Part shown: piece by piece, positions 1 through 9,304 of the stretch | Numbering within the stretch: the stretch's first letter is position 1 | How the letters are laid out: each line of letters begins with the position of its first letter | Assembly: GCA_002110465.1 (NCBI GenBank) | Contig: NEED01000075.1 | Coordinates: 124,001 to 188,000, forward strand | Direction: 5' to 3' | Source of the DNA: an unicellular cyanobacterium SU2 | GTDB lineage: Bacteria > Cyanobacteriota > Cyanobacteriia > Cyanobacteriales > Microcystaceae | DNA length: 64,000 nucleotides | The notes under the pieces: model-generated | What the model was told of the DNA's origin: nothing | The model's input: only the letters and a program-made list of their open reading frames with translations | Database searches by the model: none | Program-made: the position numbers and the translations under genes

Positions 1-1236
1 CGTTCCTGCGGGAAAACAGGCTTTAAGCAGATCCCAGGCCGTTTGATCAGGGGCTAATTCCCCGATTGCATTACTCACAATGTGCATCACATGGGAATAG
101 CGTTCAATGACCATCAACTCATCAATAGTGACACTGCCCTTAACACAAACCCTTCCTAAATCATTGCGTCCCAAATCGACTAACATCACGTGCTCAGCGA
201 TTTCCTTGGGATCTTGTAACAAATCTTCAGCCAAAGCCTGATCTTCGGTAGGAGTTTTCCCCCGTCGTCGAGTTCCAGCAATGGGGCGTAGGGTAGCTTT
301 CATCTTTTCTTCGCTGCGTTCGGCTTTAACCATCACTTCGGGACTAGAGCCAATAATTTGCCAATCTCCGAAATTGTAGTAAGCCATGTAAGGGGAAGGA
401 TTGATCAACCTCAAAGACCGATAAAGATTGAACGGGTCATCGCCATAGGTCGCGCTGAGGCGTTGGGAAAGCACGACTTGAAAGATATCCCCTGCACGGA
501 TGTATTCCTTAGCTTTGAGGACATTTTCGCAGAAACGCGATCGCTCAGTATTACTGTTATAACTTAACGGTTTGGACTCGGCTGATTTGGGGCTTAATTC
601 TAGGGTTTTCGCTTCAACTGGAAGGGGAAGTTGTAATTTTAGGACTAATTTAGTCACGCGATCGCAAGCTTGTCGATAAGCCTCTTCTCGGTTAATATTG
701 TCTCCCCGTAAATCCGCATAGGCGATCGCCCAAATTTTCCGTTTCACCTGATCAAAAATCATCAGGTTATCCACTTGCATCCATACCCCATCGGGTAAGT
801 CTTGATCGGCTAGGGGATAAATAGGAACCCGTGGTTCAATCCAATTAATCAACTCATAGCCCCAAAACCCGAATAATCCTCCAATTCCGGAGGGAAGTTG
901 AGGTAAGGTAATCGGATCGATAGACGCTAAACATTGGGTCAGAATGTCAAAAGGGTTTCCTTCAAAGACTTTCACCGAACCGTCTCGATGGGTTTGGCGG
1001 GTAGTATTCCCTCTAGCTTCTAGAACCCAAACTGGATCACATCCTAAAAAACTGTAGCGTCCGAGGTTTTCTCCGCCTTCTACCGATTCCAATAAAAAAC
1101 TGTAGGGTTGATCGCCACAGACCTTGTACCAAGCAGATACAGGAGTTTCGAGATCCGCTACCCACTCTTGATAAACTGGGACAAAATTCCCCTGTTGTGC
1201 CAAGATACAAAACTGCTTAAAATCGGGAAAAATCAT
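1..1236 (-). CDS. trpE: Anthranilate synthase component I (TrpE), 3' end cut by window edge
   Basis: TrpE converts chorismate plus glutamine (or ammonia) to anthranilate, the first step of tryptophan synthesis, in the cytoplasm. I translated the minus strand from the ATG at 1236. The frame stays open for 412 codons to base 1, so roughly the last 90-100 residues of a family of about 500 are missing. Conserved chorismate-binding blocks are visible near the cut end: LVDLGRNDLGRV, HIVSN and FPAGT, the last normally followed by the VSGAPK block. The N-terminal half has the expected PYSFLLESVEGGE region. The gene lies about 120 bp downstream of psaD in the same direction, so co-transcription is possible. 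A paralogue such as para-aminobenzoate synthase component I is less likely given the N-terminal feedback-domain sequence. Confidence 0.92.
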   Translation of the reverse strand, partial: MIFPDFKQFCILAQQGNFVPVYQEWVADLETPVSAWYKVCGDQPYSFLLESVEGGENLGRYSFLGCDPVWVLEARGNTTRQTHRDGSVKVFEGNPFDILTQCLASIDPITLPQLPSGIGGLFGFWGYELINWIEPRVPIYPLADQDLPDGVWMQVDNLMIFDQVKRKIWAIAYADLRGDNINREEAYRQACDRVTKLVLKLQLPLPVEAKTLELSPKSAESKPLSYNSNTERSRFCENVLKAKEYIRAGDIFQVVLSQRLSATYGDDPFNLYRSLRLINPSPYMAYYNFGDWQIIGSSPEVMVKAERSEEKMKATLRPIAGTRRRGKTPTEDQALAEDLLQDPKEIAEHVMLVDLGRNDLGRVCVKGSVTIDELMVIERYSHVMHIVSNAIGELAPDQTAWDLLKACFPAGT

Positions 1237-1355
1237 AGGTTGGAGTTAAAAGTCAGAAATTACCCAAAACATATCTGGTGAATCAAGACCAGCTATCCTA
1301 GACTTAATCCAATTATGGATCATCGCTGCTTGGATAACTGGTCACTAAGAGGAGT

Positions 1356-1784
1356 TTAAACCTCGTAAGGGGCTTTACCTGAAAACTTCAAGGTTGCAGG
1401 TTCAGGGTTATCGCCAATTTTTCTGTCTACCTTGCCGTTGAATTCCCGACCTTCATTAACTTTTTCGGGGAAGACACCATCAGCGGGATGAAGATATTGG
1501 GTTTCTCCACTGGGATAGATGCGGTAGACTTTATAGTCTTCAATTTTGGGTTTGAACTTAGTTCTTAACTGAGTTCCTAGTGCCAAACACTGCTCTTTTC
1601 GAGCTAGATATAAGAGATTTTCTCCTTCGTTCATGATAGCTGCGCCACCGGTTGGCATTTCAAAGACTTGCTCTTTGCTGCTTGTCCAGGTGATTGCATA
1701 CTTTTCTTCCCGTTCTGCTTTGGAAAGAAGGCCGCCTGTGCTACCACCGAATTTAGGAGATTGTCCTTTAAGCTCTTCTGCCAT
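1356..1784 (-). CDS. psaD: Photosystem I subunit II (PsaD)
   Basis: PsaD is the stromal-side extrinsic subunit of photosystem I that helps dock ferredoxin and stabilise PsaC. The 142-residue product is full length for the family. It has the basic, glycine-rich character expected, with recognisable blocks [41 protein letters not shown] and [17 protein letters not shown]. The start ATG at 1784 gives the standard MAEELKGQ beginning. It is separated from the ABC gene upstream by about 225 bp holding a dispersed repeat (1901-1960), so it probably has its own promoter. No strong rho-independent terminator follows it before trpE. Confidence 0.97.
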   Translation of the reverse strand: MAEELKGQSPKFGGSTGGLLSKAEREEKYAITWTSSKEQVFEMPTGGAAIMNEGENLLYLARKEQCLALGTQLRTKFKPKIEDYKVYRIYPSGETQYLHPADGVFPEKVNEGREFNGKVDRKIGDNPEPATLKFSGKAPYEV

Positions 1785-1900
1785 GGTAATTTTATTTCCC
1801 TCAATAAAGGTGTTTTAGGGCATCCTATCACTGAGTTCTGCTTTGTTACCTAGGTTTGTCAAGAACTGTAACAATTGGTAGCCAGTTTTGATCATAGAAA

Positions 1901-1960
1901 AGTTCGTAGTCAGGGCTTCAGCCCTCATTAGACAAAACTTTCTTGCAGCTTAATGGCTAC
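1901..1960 (+). repeat. Dispersed double-hairpin intergenic repeat, copy 1
   Basis: Begins AGTTCGTAGT, followed by the small palindrome AGGGCTTCAGCCCT, and ends near GCTTAATGGCTAC. It closely matches the copy at 25037-25106, including a shared ACTTTCTTGC in the middle. It lies between the ABC ATPase gene and psaD. Confidence 0.7.
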
Positions 1961-2009
1961 CGCCGATCTTTTTGAAAGTGATATTTTATAACCAACTTTG
2001 ACGGTTCGG

Positions 2010-2990
2010 TCAAATATTTCCTGTTTGGAAAAGACGACCAATCACTTCTTCAATCGGGGGGTCAGTCACATTAAGATCAACTACTTCTAATTGCGCTAAA
2101 ATCTTAGCAATCATTGTGGTTAAATTTTCCCGTTTAACTAAAAATCGAACGGCTTGTCCTTCAATGGCTTCAACATCTCCATAATGCCCTAATTCATTAG
2201 GTGAAAGTGGGTTAGCTAATTCAATATTCACCTCTCGATAGGGGGCAAATCGTTCCACAATTTCTTCTAGACTCCCATCATAAATTAATTGCCCTTGATG
2301 AATTAATAAAACCCGTTTGCATAACGCCGTAATATCGGCCATATAATGGCTAGTCAATAAAATTGTTGCTTCATATCGTTGATTATAATCCCGCAAAAAT
2401 TCCCTAACCGCACCTTGGGCATTAACATCTAATCCTAGGGTAGGTTCATCTAAAAATAATACTTGGGGATGATGTAACAGGGCAGCTAATAATTCGGCTT
2501 TCATCCGTTCCCCTAAAGAAAGTTTACGAACAGGTTGAGTTAGCTTTTCCTCAATTGATAACATTTCGGACAGTTCTTGGAGCCGTTGTTGAAAGATTTT
2601 ATCTGGGATTTTATAAACGGCTGCGTTAATTCTCAGGGAATCTAAGGCGGGTAAATCCCACAATAATTGCTGTTTTTGTCCCATCACTAAGCTGGTTTTT
2701 TGTAAAAATTGAGGTTGCCGACGAAAGGGAATAGACCCGGCAATTCTTACCGTTCCTGCTGAAGGATGAATCAGTCCTGTTAACATCTTCAGAGTCGTTG
2801 TTTTCCCGGCACCGTTAGCTCCTAAAAACCCGACCATTTCCCCTGGATTAATGGTAAATGAGATGTTTTTCACCGCTTCTACTTGTCGATAAGTTCGATT
2901 AAAAAAGTGAGATAAGGTTCCTTTTATTCCGGGGTTTTTAACAGCAACAGAGTAGGTTTTTCCCAGATTTTCAACAAAAATAATTGACAT
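2010..2990 (-). CDS. ABC transporter ATP-binding protein (ABC-2 exporter type)
   Basis: A 326-residue cytoplasmic ATPase that should pair with an ABC-2 type permease to drive export of an unknown substrate. Walker A GANGAGKT lies at about 57-64, the signature LSLGE at about 157-161, and Walker B VLFLDEP at about 177-183. A C-terminal extension of about 100 residues is typical of the DrrA/NatA/YadG-like exporter group. No permease gene is present in the window. It starts 26 bp downstream of the hpnA-like gene, so the two are probably one transcript. The substrate cannot be read from sequence; lipid or polysaccharide export is one possibility given the neighbour. Confidence 0.85.
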   Translation of the reverse strand: MSIIFVENLGKTYSVAVKNPGIKGTLSHFFNRTYRQVEAVKNISFTINPGEMVGFLGANGAGKTTTLKMLTGLIHPSAGTVRIAGSIPFRRQPQFLQKTSLVMGQKQQLLWDLPALDSLRINAAVYKIPDKIFQQRLQELSEMLSIEEKLTQPVRKLSLGERMKAELLAALLHHPQVLFLDEPTLGLDVNAQGAVREFLRDYNQRYEATILLTSHYMADITALCKRVLLIHQGQLIYDGSLEEIVERFAPYREVNIELANPLSPNELGHYGDVEAIEGQAVRFLVKRENLTTMIAKILAQLEVVDLNVTDPPIEEVIGRLFQTGNI

Positions 2991-3016
2991 TCTAATGATT
3001 CATCTTGAGTGGTCTT

Positions 3017-4003
3017 TTAGGAATATCCATGATTAACAAACCAGGTAACGGCATCTTGGAGGGCCTGTTTAATAGGTGATTGGGGTAATCCTAATTCCTT
3101 AACGGCTTTGGTTCCATCGTAGTACATAGGGGACTGAGACATTCGCACTCCATCTAAGGCTAGAGACGGAGATCGTCCCAGGGAGGCTAATAGAGATTCT
3201 TCAATCCAAGCGATGGTTAAGGGTAGCCAGAGGGGAATGGTTCGTTGAGGGGCATTTAAACCGGTAATGCTGGCTAATTCTTCTAATAAGGCTTTCAGAC
3301 TTAAATTTTGGTGTCCTAGGATATAACGATCCCCTGATTTTCCTTTTTCTAAGGCTAACAAATGACCCCAAGCCACATCTCGCACGTCGATCAAGTTTAA
3401 CCCTGTCTCTACATAGGCGGGCATTTGACGGCGTAAAAATCGCAGGATAATTTCTCCAGTGGGGGTGGGTTTGATGTCCCACGGTCCAACGGGGGTACTG
3501 GGGTTGACAATAACGATATCTTGACCGTTTTGGGCGGCTTTTTGGGCTTCTTGTTCGGCCCAGTATTTGGATTTTTTGTAGTGACCGACTAATTGATCGA
3601 CGGGACTTTGATGACTTTCATTAATAATTTGGCCAGACTTTCCCACTCCAATGGCGGCGACGGAACTGGTGTAAACGGTGCGTTCAATTCCCGCTTGACG
3701 GGCAGCTTTGAGGACGGAACGGGTTCCTAAGACGTTACTTTGATAGAGTTGTTGGCGATCGCCTTGATACAATGAATAATGAGCGGCGACGTGAAAAAGT
3801 ACCTGAGTTCCTCGCATTTTCTCGGCTAAGTTGGGAGCATTCAAATCTCCTTCTACCTTTTCAATATTGAGTCCTTGGAGATTATCTAAACAGCTTTGCG
3901 ATCGCACTAAAGCCCGCACTTGATAGCCTTCTTGCAATAATAATCGAACTAGGTTTGCGCCAACAAATCCTGTTCCCCCTGTGATAAATGCCTTAATTGT
4001 CAT
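3017..4003 (-). CDS. hpnA: NAD-dependent epimerase/dehydratase, HpnA-like (hopanoid-associated sugar epimerase)
   Basis: An extended short-chain dehydrogenase/reductase of 328 residues. The nucleotide-binding motif GGTGFVG is at 9-15, the catalytic triad region TSS at about 112-114 and YxxxK (Tyr142, Lys146) follow, all intact. Overall sequence and length resemble the HpnA family, which is linked to sugar modification of hopanoid lipids. Related families such as dihydroflavonol-4-reductase-like proteins are hard to exclude. It is the first gene of a likely two-gene transcript with the ABC ATPase downstream. No other hopanoid gene lies in the window, so the hopanoid role is inferred from family resemblance only. 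Confidence 0.75.
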   Translation of the reverse strand: MTIKAFITGGTGFVGANLVRLLLQEGYQVRALVRSQSCLDNLQGLNIEKVEGDLNAPNLAEKMRGTQVLFHVAAHYSLYQGDRQQLYQSNVLGTRSVLKAARQAGIERTVYTSSVAAIGVGKSGQIINESHQSPVDQLVGHYKKSKYWAEQEAQKAAQNGQDIVIVNPSTPVGPWDIKPTPTGEIILRFLRRQMPAYVETGLNLIDVRDVAWGHLLALEKGKSGDRYILGHQNLSLKALLEELASITGLNAPQRTIPLWLPLTIAWIEESLLASLGRSPSLALDGVRMSQSPMYYDGTKAVKELGLPQSPIKQALQDAVTWFVNHGYS

Positions 4004-4030
4004 TGACTAATTTTCTGGTAAACCATAAAT

Positions 4031-4055
4031 ATTCGTAGTTGAGGCTTTAGCCTTT
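4031..4055 (+). repeat. Dispersed intergenic repeat, short copy
   Basis: ATTCGTAGTTGAGGCTTTAG followed by CCTTT. It is the left half of the same family as 1901-1960, with the small palindrome AGGCTTTAGCCT. It lies just upstream of the hpnA-like gene. Confidence 0.6.
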
Positions 4056-4141
4056 CTCTATAACTTGTCCGAAAAACTGAAAATTGACAACCATAGCACT
4101 ACAAAAAATCGTTATAGCAATTTCCATACTGGTGACATATA

Positions 4142-4186
4142 ACTCCCCCTTTAGTTCTCCCCTTAATAAGGGGGGTAGGGGGGATC
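4142..4186 (+). repeat. C/G-block palindromic repeat
   Basis: A CCCCTTAATAAGGGG palindrome (4159-4173) sits inside a larger imperfect inverted repeat of CTCCCCCT and AGGGGGGAT. Sequences of this look are common between genes in cyanobacterial genomes (recalled, not checked). It is non-coding here. Confidence 0.5.
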
Positions 4187-4256
4187 GGAACTCCGAAACA
4201 GAAAAACGTCCTAACCATAATGCGTACTGCTATAGAGAATACGCTTTAACGAAAAC

Positions 4257-4718
4257 CTATTGTTCACAGTTGCTTTTAGCAGCAATTGCTTCTTTGAAAC
4301 TGACTTTTTTGTCTACAGAGACTGGAATTTCCTTGAATTTCGGTAAATCATCTAAAATTTCTTCCCACTCAGCTTTTGAACCAACGTATACATGGGCTTG
4401 AGGTTTCAAGCTAGGAATCATGTCTAAAGTTCCTAGACGTAGATGAATCATATTTATATTGGGTTTAATAACATATAAACTAGAGCCACATACTTTACAA
4501 AAAACCATTGTGCTATCTTTAGTTTTTTCATAATATGAGATATATTCTTCCCCCCTCGTAACTTTCAATTTGTCTGATGAAATACCACCAAGAATAGAAA
4601 ATGAAGAACCTGAAAATTTTCTGCATTCGGAACAATGACAATACACTGAATATTCTAGATTATCAAGAATTTGATACTGAATCTTATGACACAAACAACT
4701 ACCTTTTAGTGTTTTCAT
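4257..4718 (-). CDS. GFA/CENP-V family zinc-binding protein
   Basis: A 153-residue protein of the glutathione-dependent formaldehyde-activating (GFA)/CENP-V fold. Zinc ligands are visible as CLC (Cys8, Cys10), CHCSEC (Cys27, Cys29, Cys32) and CKVC (Cys74, Cys77), the normal spacing. Most GFA proteins of bacteria have no proven reaction, so the substrate is unknown. The gene is AT-rich and stands alone between repeat-containing spacers (4031-4190 and 4934-4963), which fits an accessory gene gained by transfer, although this is inference. Start chosen at the first ATG, which gives the usual short N-terminus before the first Cys pair. Confidence 0.82.
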   Translation of the reverse strand: MKTLKGSCLCHKIQYQILDNLEYSVYCHCSECRKFSGSSFSILGGISSDKLKVTRGEEYISYYEKTKDSTMVFCKVCGSSLYVIKPNINMIHLRLGTLDMIPSLKPQAHVYVGSKAEWEEILDDLPKFKEIPVSVDKKVSFKEAIAAKSNCEQ

Positions 4719-4933
4719 TAAAATCTATCCATAAATATTAATTTAAAAATTATCTCACATTATAGGCGATTAAGTAGGGGAGAAAAATCAAGGTAAGTTG
4801 GTAGTAAGTTTTGAGTCGACAACAAAAACTTGTCAAGTCCCTTAGCTTTAATTAACAAGTAAACATGATCCCTCTCCTTGAAACAACATCCATCTATCCT
4901 TTAGTTTTTAATCAAGACCTAAAAATGCTTATA

Positions 4934-4963
4934 GAAGAGGACTAAAGCCCTTACTACGAACTT
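4934..4963 (-). repeat. Dispersed intergenic repeat, inverted copy
   Basis: On the minus strand this reads AAGTTCGTAGTAAGGGCTTT and continues AGTCCTCTT, the same left-end unit as at 1901 and 25037. It lies downstream of yebC. Confidence 0.6.
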
Positions 4964-5002
4964 GGAGTTTAATTTTATAAACTTAATTAGATAAGCATTT
5001 TA

Positions 5003-5767
5003 CTATGCTACATTAGCCTCTATTAATTCCTCAGCTAGTTCAAAATTGGCAGTGACATTTTGTACATCATCAAGAGATTCTAAAGTATCCATTAACTTAA
5101 GTAAAGATTGTCCTTGCTCAGGATCATTAACTTCTACCATATTATTCGGAATCCATCGTAATTCTGCTTCGGTAACGTTAAAGTTTTTCTCTTTTAACGT
5201 CTGGGTTAGCATATCTAAATTCTCAACTTCACTCAATATTTCTGCTCCCATTTCTTCATCGTCAAATACTTCGTAGGTATCAGCCCCTCCTTCTACTGAG
5301 GCTTCAAGTAAGATATCTTCGTTAACCTCTCCTTGGAGGATAACTACGCCTTTTTGGTCAAACATCCAGCTAACACAGCCTGTTTCTCCTAAATTCCCAC
5401 CATTTTTGCTAAAAGCTGCTCGCAGATCGGCGGCTGTTCGGTTGCGGTTGTCGGTGAGGGCTTCAATGAGGATGGCAACCCCCCCTGGTCCATAACCTTC
5501 ATAGCGGATTTCCTCATAGGTGGTATCATCGTTTTCGTAGGTTCCTGCTCCTTTTGCGATCGCCCGTTCGATATTGTCGTTAGGAATACCGGCTGCCTTG
5601 GCTTTTTCAATGGCAGTCCGAAGTTGAAAATTAGCTGCTGGATCAGGGAGTCCATGTCTTGCAGCAACAATAATGGCGCGGGATAATTGAGTAAAGGTTT
5701 TGCCTTTTTTAGCATCAACTCTTTCTTTTTGGCGTTTGATATTTGCCCATTTACTATGACCAGCCAT
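5003..5767 (-). CDS. yebC: YebC/PmpR family DNA-binding regulatory protein
   Basis: A 254-residue protein of the conserved YebC/TACO1 family. The family has been described both as a transcriptional regulator and as a factor easing translation of proline-rich stretches. The N-terminal hallmark MAGHSKWANIKRQK is intact, followed by the acidic middle region and the usual C-terminal domain. Length matches the family (about 240-255). It stands alone, with spacers on both sides containing dispersed repeats. The start is fixed by the conserved first residues. Confidence 0.93.
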   Translation of the reverse strand: MAGHSKWANIKRQKERVDAKKGKTFTQLSRAIIVAARHGLPDPAANFQLRTAIEKAKAAGIPNDNIERAIAKGAGTYENDDTTYEEIRYEGYGPGGVAILIEALTDNRNRTAADLRAAFSKNGGNLGETGCVSWMFDQKGVVILQGEVNEDILLEASVEGGADTYEVFDDEEMGAEILSEVENLDMLTQTLKEKNFNVTEAELRWIPNNMVEVNDPEQGQSLLKLMDTLESLDDVQNVTANFELAEELIEANVA

Positions 5768-5846
5768 AACTCTTTTTTCAATAACAAACTTTCTATATAT
5801 TTTACTACAAAATCAATTAAATTGTATCTTTTTTAACTAAAATAAA

Positions 5847-5872
5847 AGTTCCTAGTGAGGGCTTTAGCCCTA
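5847..5872 (+). repeat. Dispersed intergenic repeat, short copy
   Basis: AAGTTCCTAGTGAGGGCTTT followed by AGCCCT, a left-half copy of the same repeat family, in the spacer between the helicase gene and yebC. Confidence 0.6.
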
Positions 5873-5946
5873 TCAACCTAATTGGTGATAATAAGATAAA
5901 TAAATCATGATTTCTGAAAAAATTTACTGTATTTTTGTCTACCTAT

Positions 5947-7416
5947 TTATAGTTGATACCGATGATGAATGCTGAGGAGTTTTGTCTGGGCTTCTTGGGC
6001 ATTAATGGCTAGTTTTGCAAATTCAACAAAACGTTTTAATTCTTTTCTTAATAAATTTTTTTCTACTTCCCAAGTTTCTCGATCTAATTGAGGGGGCATG
6101 ACAATCATATCAAACAAAGTGGCTTGATTTTTCCCTGGATGAGGGCGTAAAATTCGTCCTCGGCGTTGAATAAATTGGTGAGGATTTCCCGTACTTGCTA
6201 AGATAACTGCTTGTTGAATAGCAGGAATATCAACCCCTTCATCTAAACAACGAATAGAAACTAATCCTTGTAGTTTTCCTTGTTCAAATTGTTGACGAAT
6301 TTTTTCTCTTTCTTCTAAGGGAGTTTCGGCGGTATAAGTATTGACTCGATAGCCTAATTCAATACCTAAAATCTGAGTAACAGCTTCTAATTGTCTTTGA
6401 TAAACAGAGGAGGTATTTTCAATAGTTCCATCGCCACAATAAAATAAGGTATGAGAAGTATTTAAGCGATTTTTCATCAAGTCTCTTAAGGCTTGTAATT
6501 TATTTGTGGCTGCACCAATTAAGCGCGATCGCTGCATCAATAAAGGGGTTAATGTTGCATTGTTTTGCCAATTTTCATTATCTTTTAATGCCCAGCCAAT
6601 TCGTTGAGTTAATTTCGCATAATCTAGAGACTCTGACTCAGTTAATTCAACTAATATCGGATAATATAAATAGTTAACTAATGCTTTTTTCTTAATGGCA
6701 TCAGCTAGGGTAAATTCAGGCTGAATAACTTCACCAAAATAGGTTAACAGGGCATCGGTTCCCGCTTCATCAAAGTATCTTTCTGGCGTTGCAGATAGGG
6801 CTAATCGTAAGCCAATATTACGGGGTAAACTTTCTTCAAAACGAGGGGACCCTAAATGATGTGCCTCATCTCCTACGATTAGGGTTTTGTCAGAGAAAAA
6901 TTTTAATTGAGATTGAAATCCTTCTCCGATTAAGGTTGAATTTGTGGTGATAATCGTCAGAAAAGGTTGATGTTGAGAGTGAATATTATAAAGTTGATTA
7001 GATAGGTTGTTTTGCCATTGATAGACACTTTCAAAAGCTAAAATGGGGTTAAGATCAAATTTTTCACATTCCCTTGCCCATTGGGTAACTAAATGACGGT
7101 AGGGACAAATGACTAATAAAACTTTGAGTCCAATTTGTTGATATAATTCGACGGTTAAGGCTAAAGCAGTGATGGTTTTACCGCTTCCTGTGGCCATTTT
7201 TAAGGTTCCTCGACCTTTATTTTTAAACCAGTTAATAATGGCTTCTTGTTGATAGTCTCGTAGTTTTAAATTAGTTGGTATGTGGGGAATGCCAGAGGAA
7301 AATCCTTGATAAAAACCTCCCCTTTCCGCTACTTTATTAAGCCGCGATCGCTTCTCATATTTTTTGACTAATTGTTCCCAGTCAATTTTTAAATTAATCG
7401 TTGTTTCCTCTAGCAT
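5947..7416 (-). CDS. Superfamily 2 DEAH-box helicase
   Basis: A 489-residue ATP-dependent nucleic-acid helicase or translocase. RDYQQ (53-57) precedes motif I ATGSGKT (75-81). Motif II is DEAH (183-186), motif III LSATPER (207-213), and motif VI is QRRGRILRP in the second RecA-like domain. The arrangement resembles the XPB/type I restriction HsdR-like branch and restriction-associated helicases, but there is no nuclease domain and no restriction or modification gene nearby. It starts 18 bp after the small membrane protein gene 7435-7776, so the two may share a transcript. Its role (repair, defence, other) cannot be decided from sequence. Confidence 0.82.
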   Translation of the reverse strand: MLEETTINLKIDWEQLVKKYEKRSRLNKVAERGGFYQGFSSGIPHIPTNLKLRDYQQEAIINWFKNKGRGTLKMATGSGKTITALALTVELYQQIGLKVLLVICPYRHLVTQWARECEKFDLNPILAFESVYQWQNNLSNQLYNIHSQHQPFLTIITTNSTLIGEGFQSQLKFFSDKTLIVGDEAHHLGSPRFEESLPRNIGLRLALSATPERYFDEAGTDALLTYFGEVIQPEFTLADAIKKKALVNYLYYPILVELTESESLDYAKLTQRIGWALKDNENWQNNATLTPLLMQRSRLIGAATNKLQALRDLMKNRLNTSHTLFYCGDGTIENTSSVYQRQLEAVTQILGIELGYRVNTYTAETPLEEREKIRQQFEQGKLQGLVSIRCLDEGVDIPAIQQAVILASTGNPHQFIQRRGRILRPHPGKNQATLFDMIVMPPQLDRETWEVEKNLLRKELKRFVEFAKLAINAQEAQTKLLSIHHRYQL

Positions 7417-7434
7417 TAACTTACTATTTTGGCT

Positions 7435-7776
7435 TTAAGCTGAGATTATTTTTTCTAGAATACTATTAACAATACTGAGAAAAATTGAGCCAAAAAGTGC
7501 GCTCCAAAATCCATACCTCAATCTAAATCCTTTAACTAAAGCTGCTGCTGCTCCAAAAATGATAGCATTAAGAACAATTAGAAACAAACCTAACGTTAAA
7601 ATGGTGATAGGAATAGTTAATACTAACAAGATCGGTTTAACAATTGCGTTCAAAATTCCAAAGACAATAGCGGCTACTAATGCTTTCCCAAAATTGTCAA
7701 TTTCTACTCCAATGGGTAACTGGGCAATAATTAGTAAACTAATTGCTGTTAATAACCATGCAATTAAAAGATCCAT
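7435..7776 (-). CDS. Phage holin family 4 / Mycobacterium-type small membrane protein
   Basis: A 113-residue, very hydrophobic protein with about four predicted membrane segments: residues roughly 3-22, 30-50, 53-78 and 90-110. Conserved features of the family (NAIVKPILLVLTIPITILTLGLF and a glycine-rich third helix) are visible in parts. The holin label comes from family naming; in cyanobacteria these are ordinary chromosomal membrane proteins of unknown function and there is no prophage here. It lies just upstream of the SF2 helicase in the same direction. Confidence 0.78.
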   Translation of the reverse strand: MDLLIAWLLTAISLLIIAQLPIGVEIDNFGKALVAAIVFGILNAIVKPILLVLTIPITILTLGLFLIVLNAIIFGAAAALVKGFRLRYGFWSALFGSIFLSIVNSILEKIISA

Positions 7777-7866
7777 AGTGAATTTCGCTCTTTTTTTAAC
7801 TATTTTATGGTTTCTATTATAGTGAAAAATTTTTCAAGTTACTACTATGTTAATAATCTATTTTGC

Positions 7867-8007
7867 TTAATTCCAAATTCTAGTTAAATCCAAGACAAAG
7901 TTAGGTAAAATATCTGCTTCTGATAAACCTTTAGGAAATGATAACCTTTGTATTTTTTGAGGAGGACGATAAATCTCTACTGTTAAACTTAATAAAATAT
8001 TAGAGAT
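7867..8007 (-). pseudogene. C-terminal relic of a Uma2-family endonuclease gene
   Basis: Minus-strand translation from the TAG at 8008-8010 to the TAA at 7867-7869 gives about 46 residues. They include VEIYRPPQKIQRLS, then GLSEADILPNFVLDL and TRIWN. This matches the usual C-terminus of Uma2 (DUF820) proteins. There is no start codon and no upstream catalytic part. It overlaps the last bases of proA (ends at 8000), so the rest was probably deleted. The family identification is from memory of its C-terminal pattern. An intact Uma2 gene occurs at 62331-62894. Confidence 0.55.
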
Positions 8008-9304
8008 CTAGATGGTTAAAAGGTTTAGCATTTTCTCCTGAATAAGTAGCAGCAATATGATCCTCTCCTGTCACTTGATATTTGTAGGTCACTAACCCTT
8101 CTAACCCCACCGGTCCTCTGGGGGGCATTTTTTGCGTGCTAATGCCGACTTCTGCCCCAAACCCATAGCGAAACCCGTCAGCAAAACGAGTTGAACAGTT
8201 ATGAAATACACCGGCGGCATCAACTTGATTTAAGAATTTTGTGGCGGCAATTTTATCTTCTGTAATAATAGCATCGGTATGTTTTGAACCATAGGTATTG
8301 ATATGGGCGATCGCTTCTTCTAATGAGCCCACAATTTTAATCGAAAGAATCAGATCACTGTATTCTGTTTTCCAATCTTCTTCGGTTGCAGCAGCCACAT
8401 TAATTAAGTTTTGAGAAGCGTTATCTCCGCGTAATTCTACTTGTTTTTCTTTCAATACTTGAGCGACTTTTGGTAAAAAATTTGGGGCAATATCTTGGTG
8501 AACTAATAAGGTTTCAATCGCATTACAAGCAGCCGAATATTGAGTTTTGGCATCTACAGTGATACTAATTGCTTTATTCAGGTCAGCTTGTTGATCAACA
8601 TAAAGGTGACAAATCCCATCAGCATGACCTAAAACAGGAATATGGGTGTTCTGCTGGACATAACGCACAAAAGCATTAGATCCTCTAGGAATAATTAAAT
8701 CAACATAGTTATCTAAGGCTAATAATTCTTTGATTTCTTCACGGGTGGTTAATAATTGAATGCTATCAGGGTTAACTTTAGTTTTTAACAGTGCTTCTTG
8801 AATAACTTTAACCAAGGTTTGACAAGAATTTATGGCTTCTTTTCCCCCTTTTAAAATCACCCCATTACCCGATTTAATCGCTAAACTGGTAATTTGAATT
8901 AATGCTTCAGGACGAGCTTCAAAAATCACACCTAACACCCCTAATGGACAAGTAATACGCTTTAAAATCAATCCTTTGTCTAATTCTCGATTAATTTGTA
9001 ATATCCCCAAAGGATCGGGTAAGTTTTTAACATCTCTTACTCCTTTAATTGTGGCTTTGAGTTTAGTTTCACTTAGTCTTAAACGGTTATAAAGGGAGTT
9101 AGAAATTCCTTGTTCTTCAGCTACTTTACAGTCAGCTTGGTTTGCCGCGATAATTTCAGGCGTTGCTGTTTCTAAGGCTTGGGCGATCGCTTCTATAGCA
9201 TTATTACGATCCTCTATCGAAAGTATTCCTAATTGACGGGCAGCTTCACGAGTCTTTTGGGCAATTTCTACCAAAGATAAACCTTTCGTTGAAGTTGAAA
9301 CCAT
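8000..9304 (-). CDS. proA: Glutamate-5-semialdehyde dehydrogenase (gamma-glutamyl phosphate reductase, ProA)
   Basis: Reduces gamma-glutamyl phosphate to glutamate-5-semialdehyde with NADPH, the second step of proline synthesis from glutamate, in the cytoplasm. The 434-residue protein is full length and belongs to the aldehyde dehydrogenase superfamily. The active-site cysteine lies in [14 protein letters not shown], and the N-terminal region [14 protein letters not shown] and the C-terminal [17 protein letters not shown] block are typical. Its 3' end overlaps a degraded Uma2 fragment. No proB is adjacent. Confidence 0.95.
   Translation of the reverse strand: MVSTSTKGLSLVEIAQKTREAARQLGILSIEDRNNAIEAIAQALETATPEIIAANQADCKVAEEQGISNSLYNRLRLSETKLKATIKGVRDVKNLPDPLGILQINRELDKGLILKRITCPLGVLGVIFEARPEALIQITSLAIKSGNGVILKGGKEAINSCQTLVKVIQEALLKTKVNPDSIQLLTTREEIKELLALDNYVDLIIPRGSNAFVRYVQQNTHIPVLGHADGICHLYVDQQADLNKAISITVDAKTQYSAACNAIETLLVHQDIAPNFLPKVAQVLKEKQVELRGDNASQNLINVAAATEEDWKTEYSDLILSIKIVGSLEEAIAHINTYGSKHTDAIITEDKIAATKFLNQVDAAGVFHNCSTRFADGFRYGFGAEVGISTQKMPPRGPVGLEGLVTYKYQVTGEDHIAATYSGENAKPFNHLDL

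Noticed and set aside
7435-7776. Prophage marker because of the holin family name
   Set aside because: No other phage gene is near, and this family is widespread as ordinary membrane proteins.
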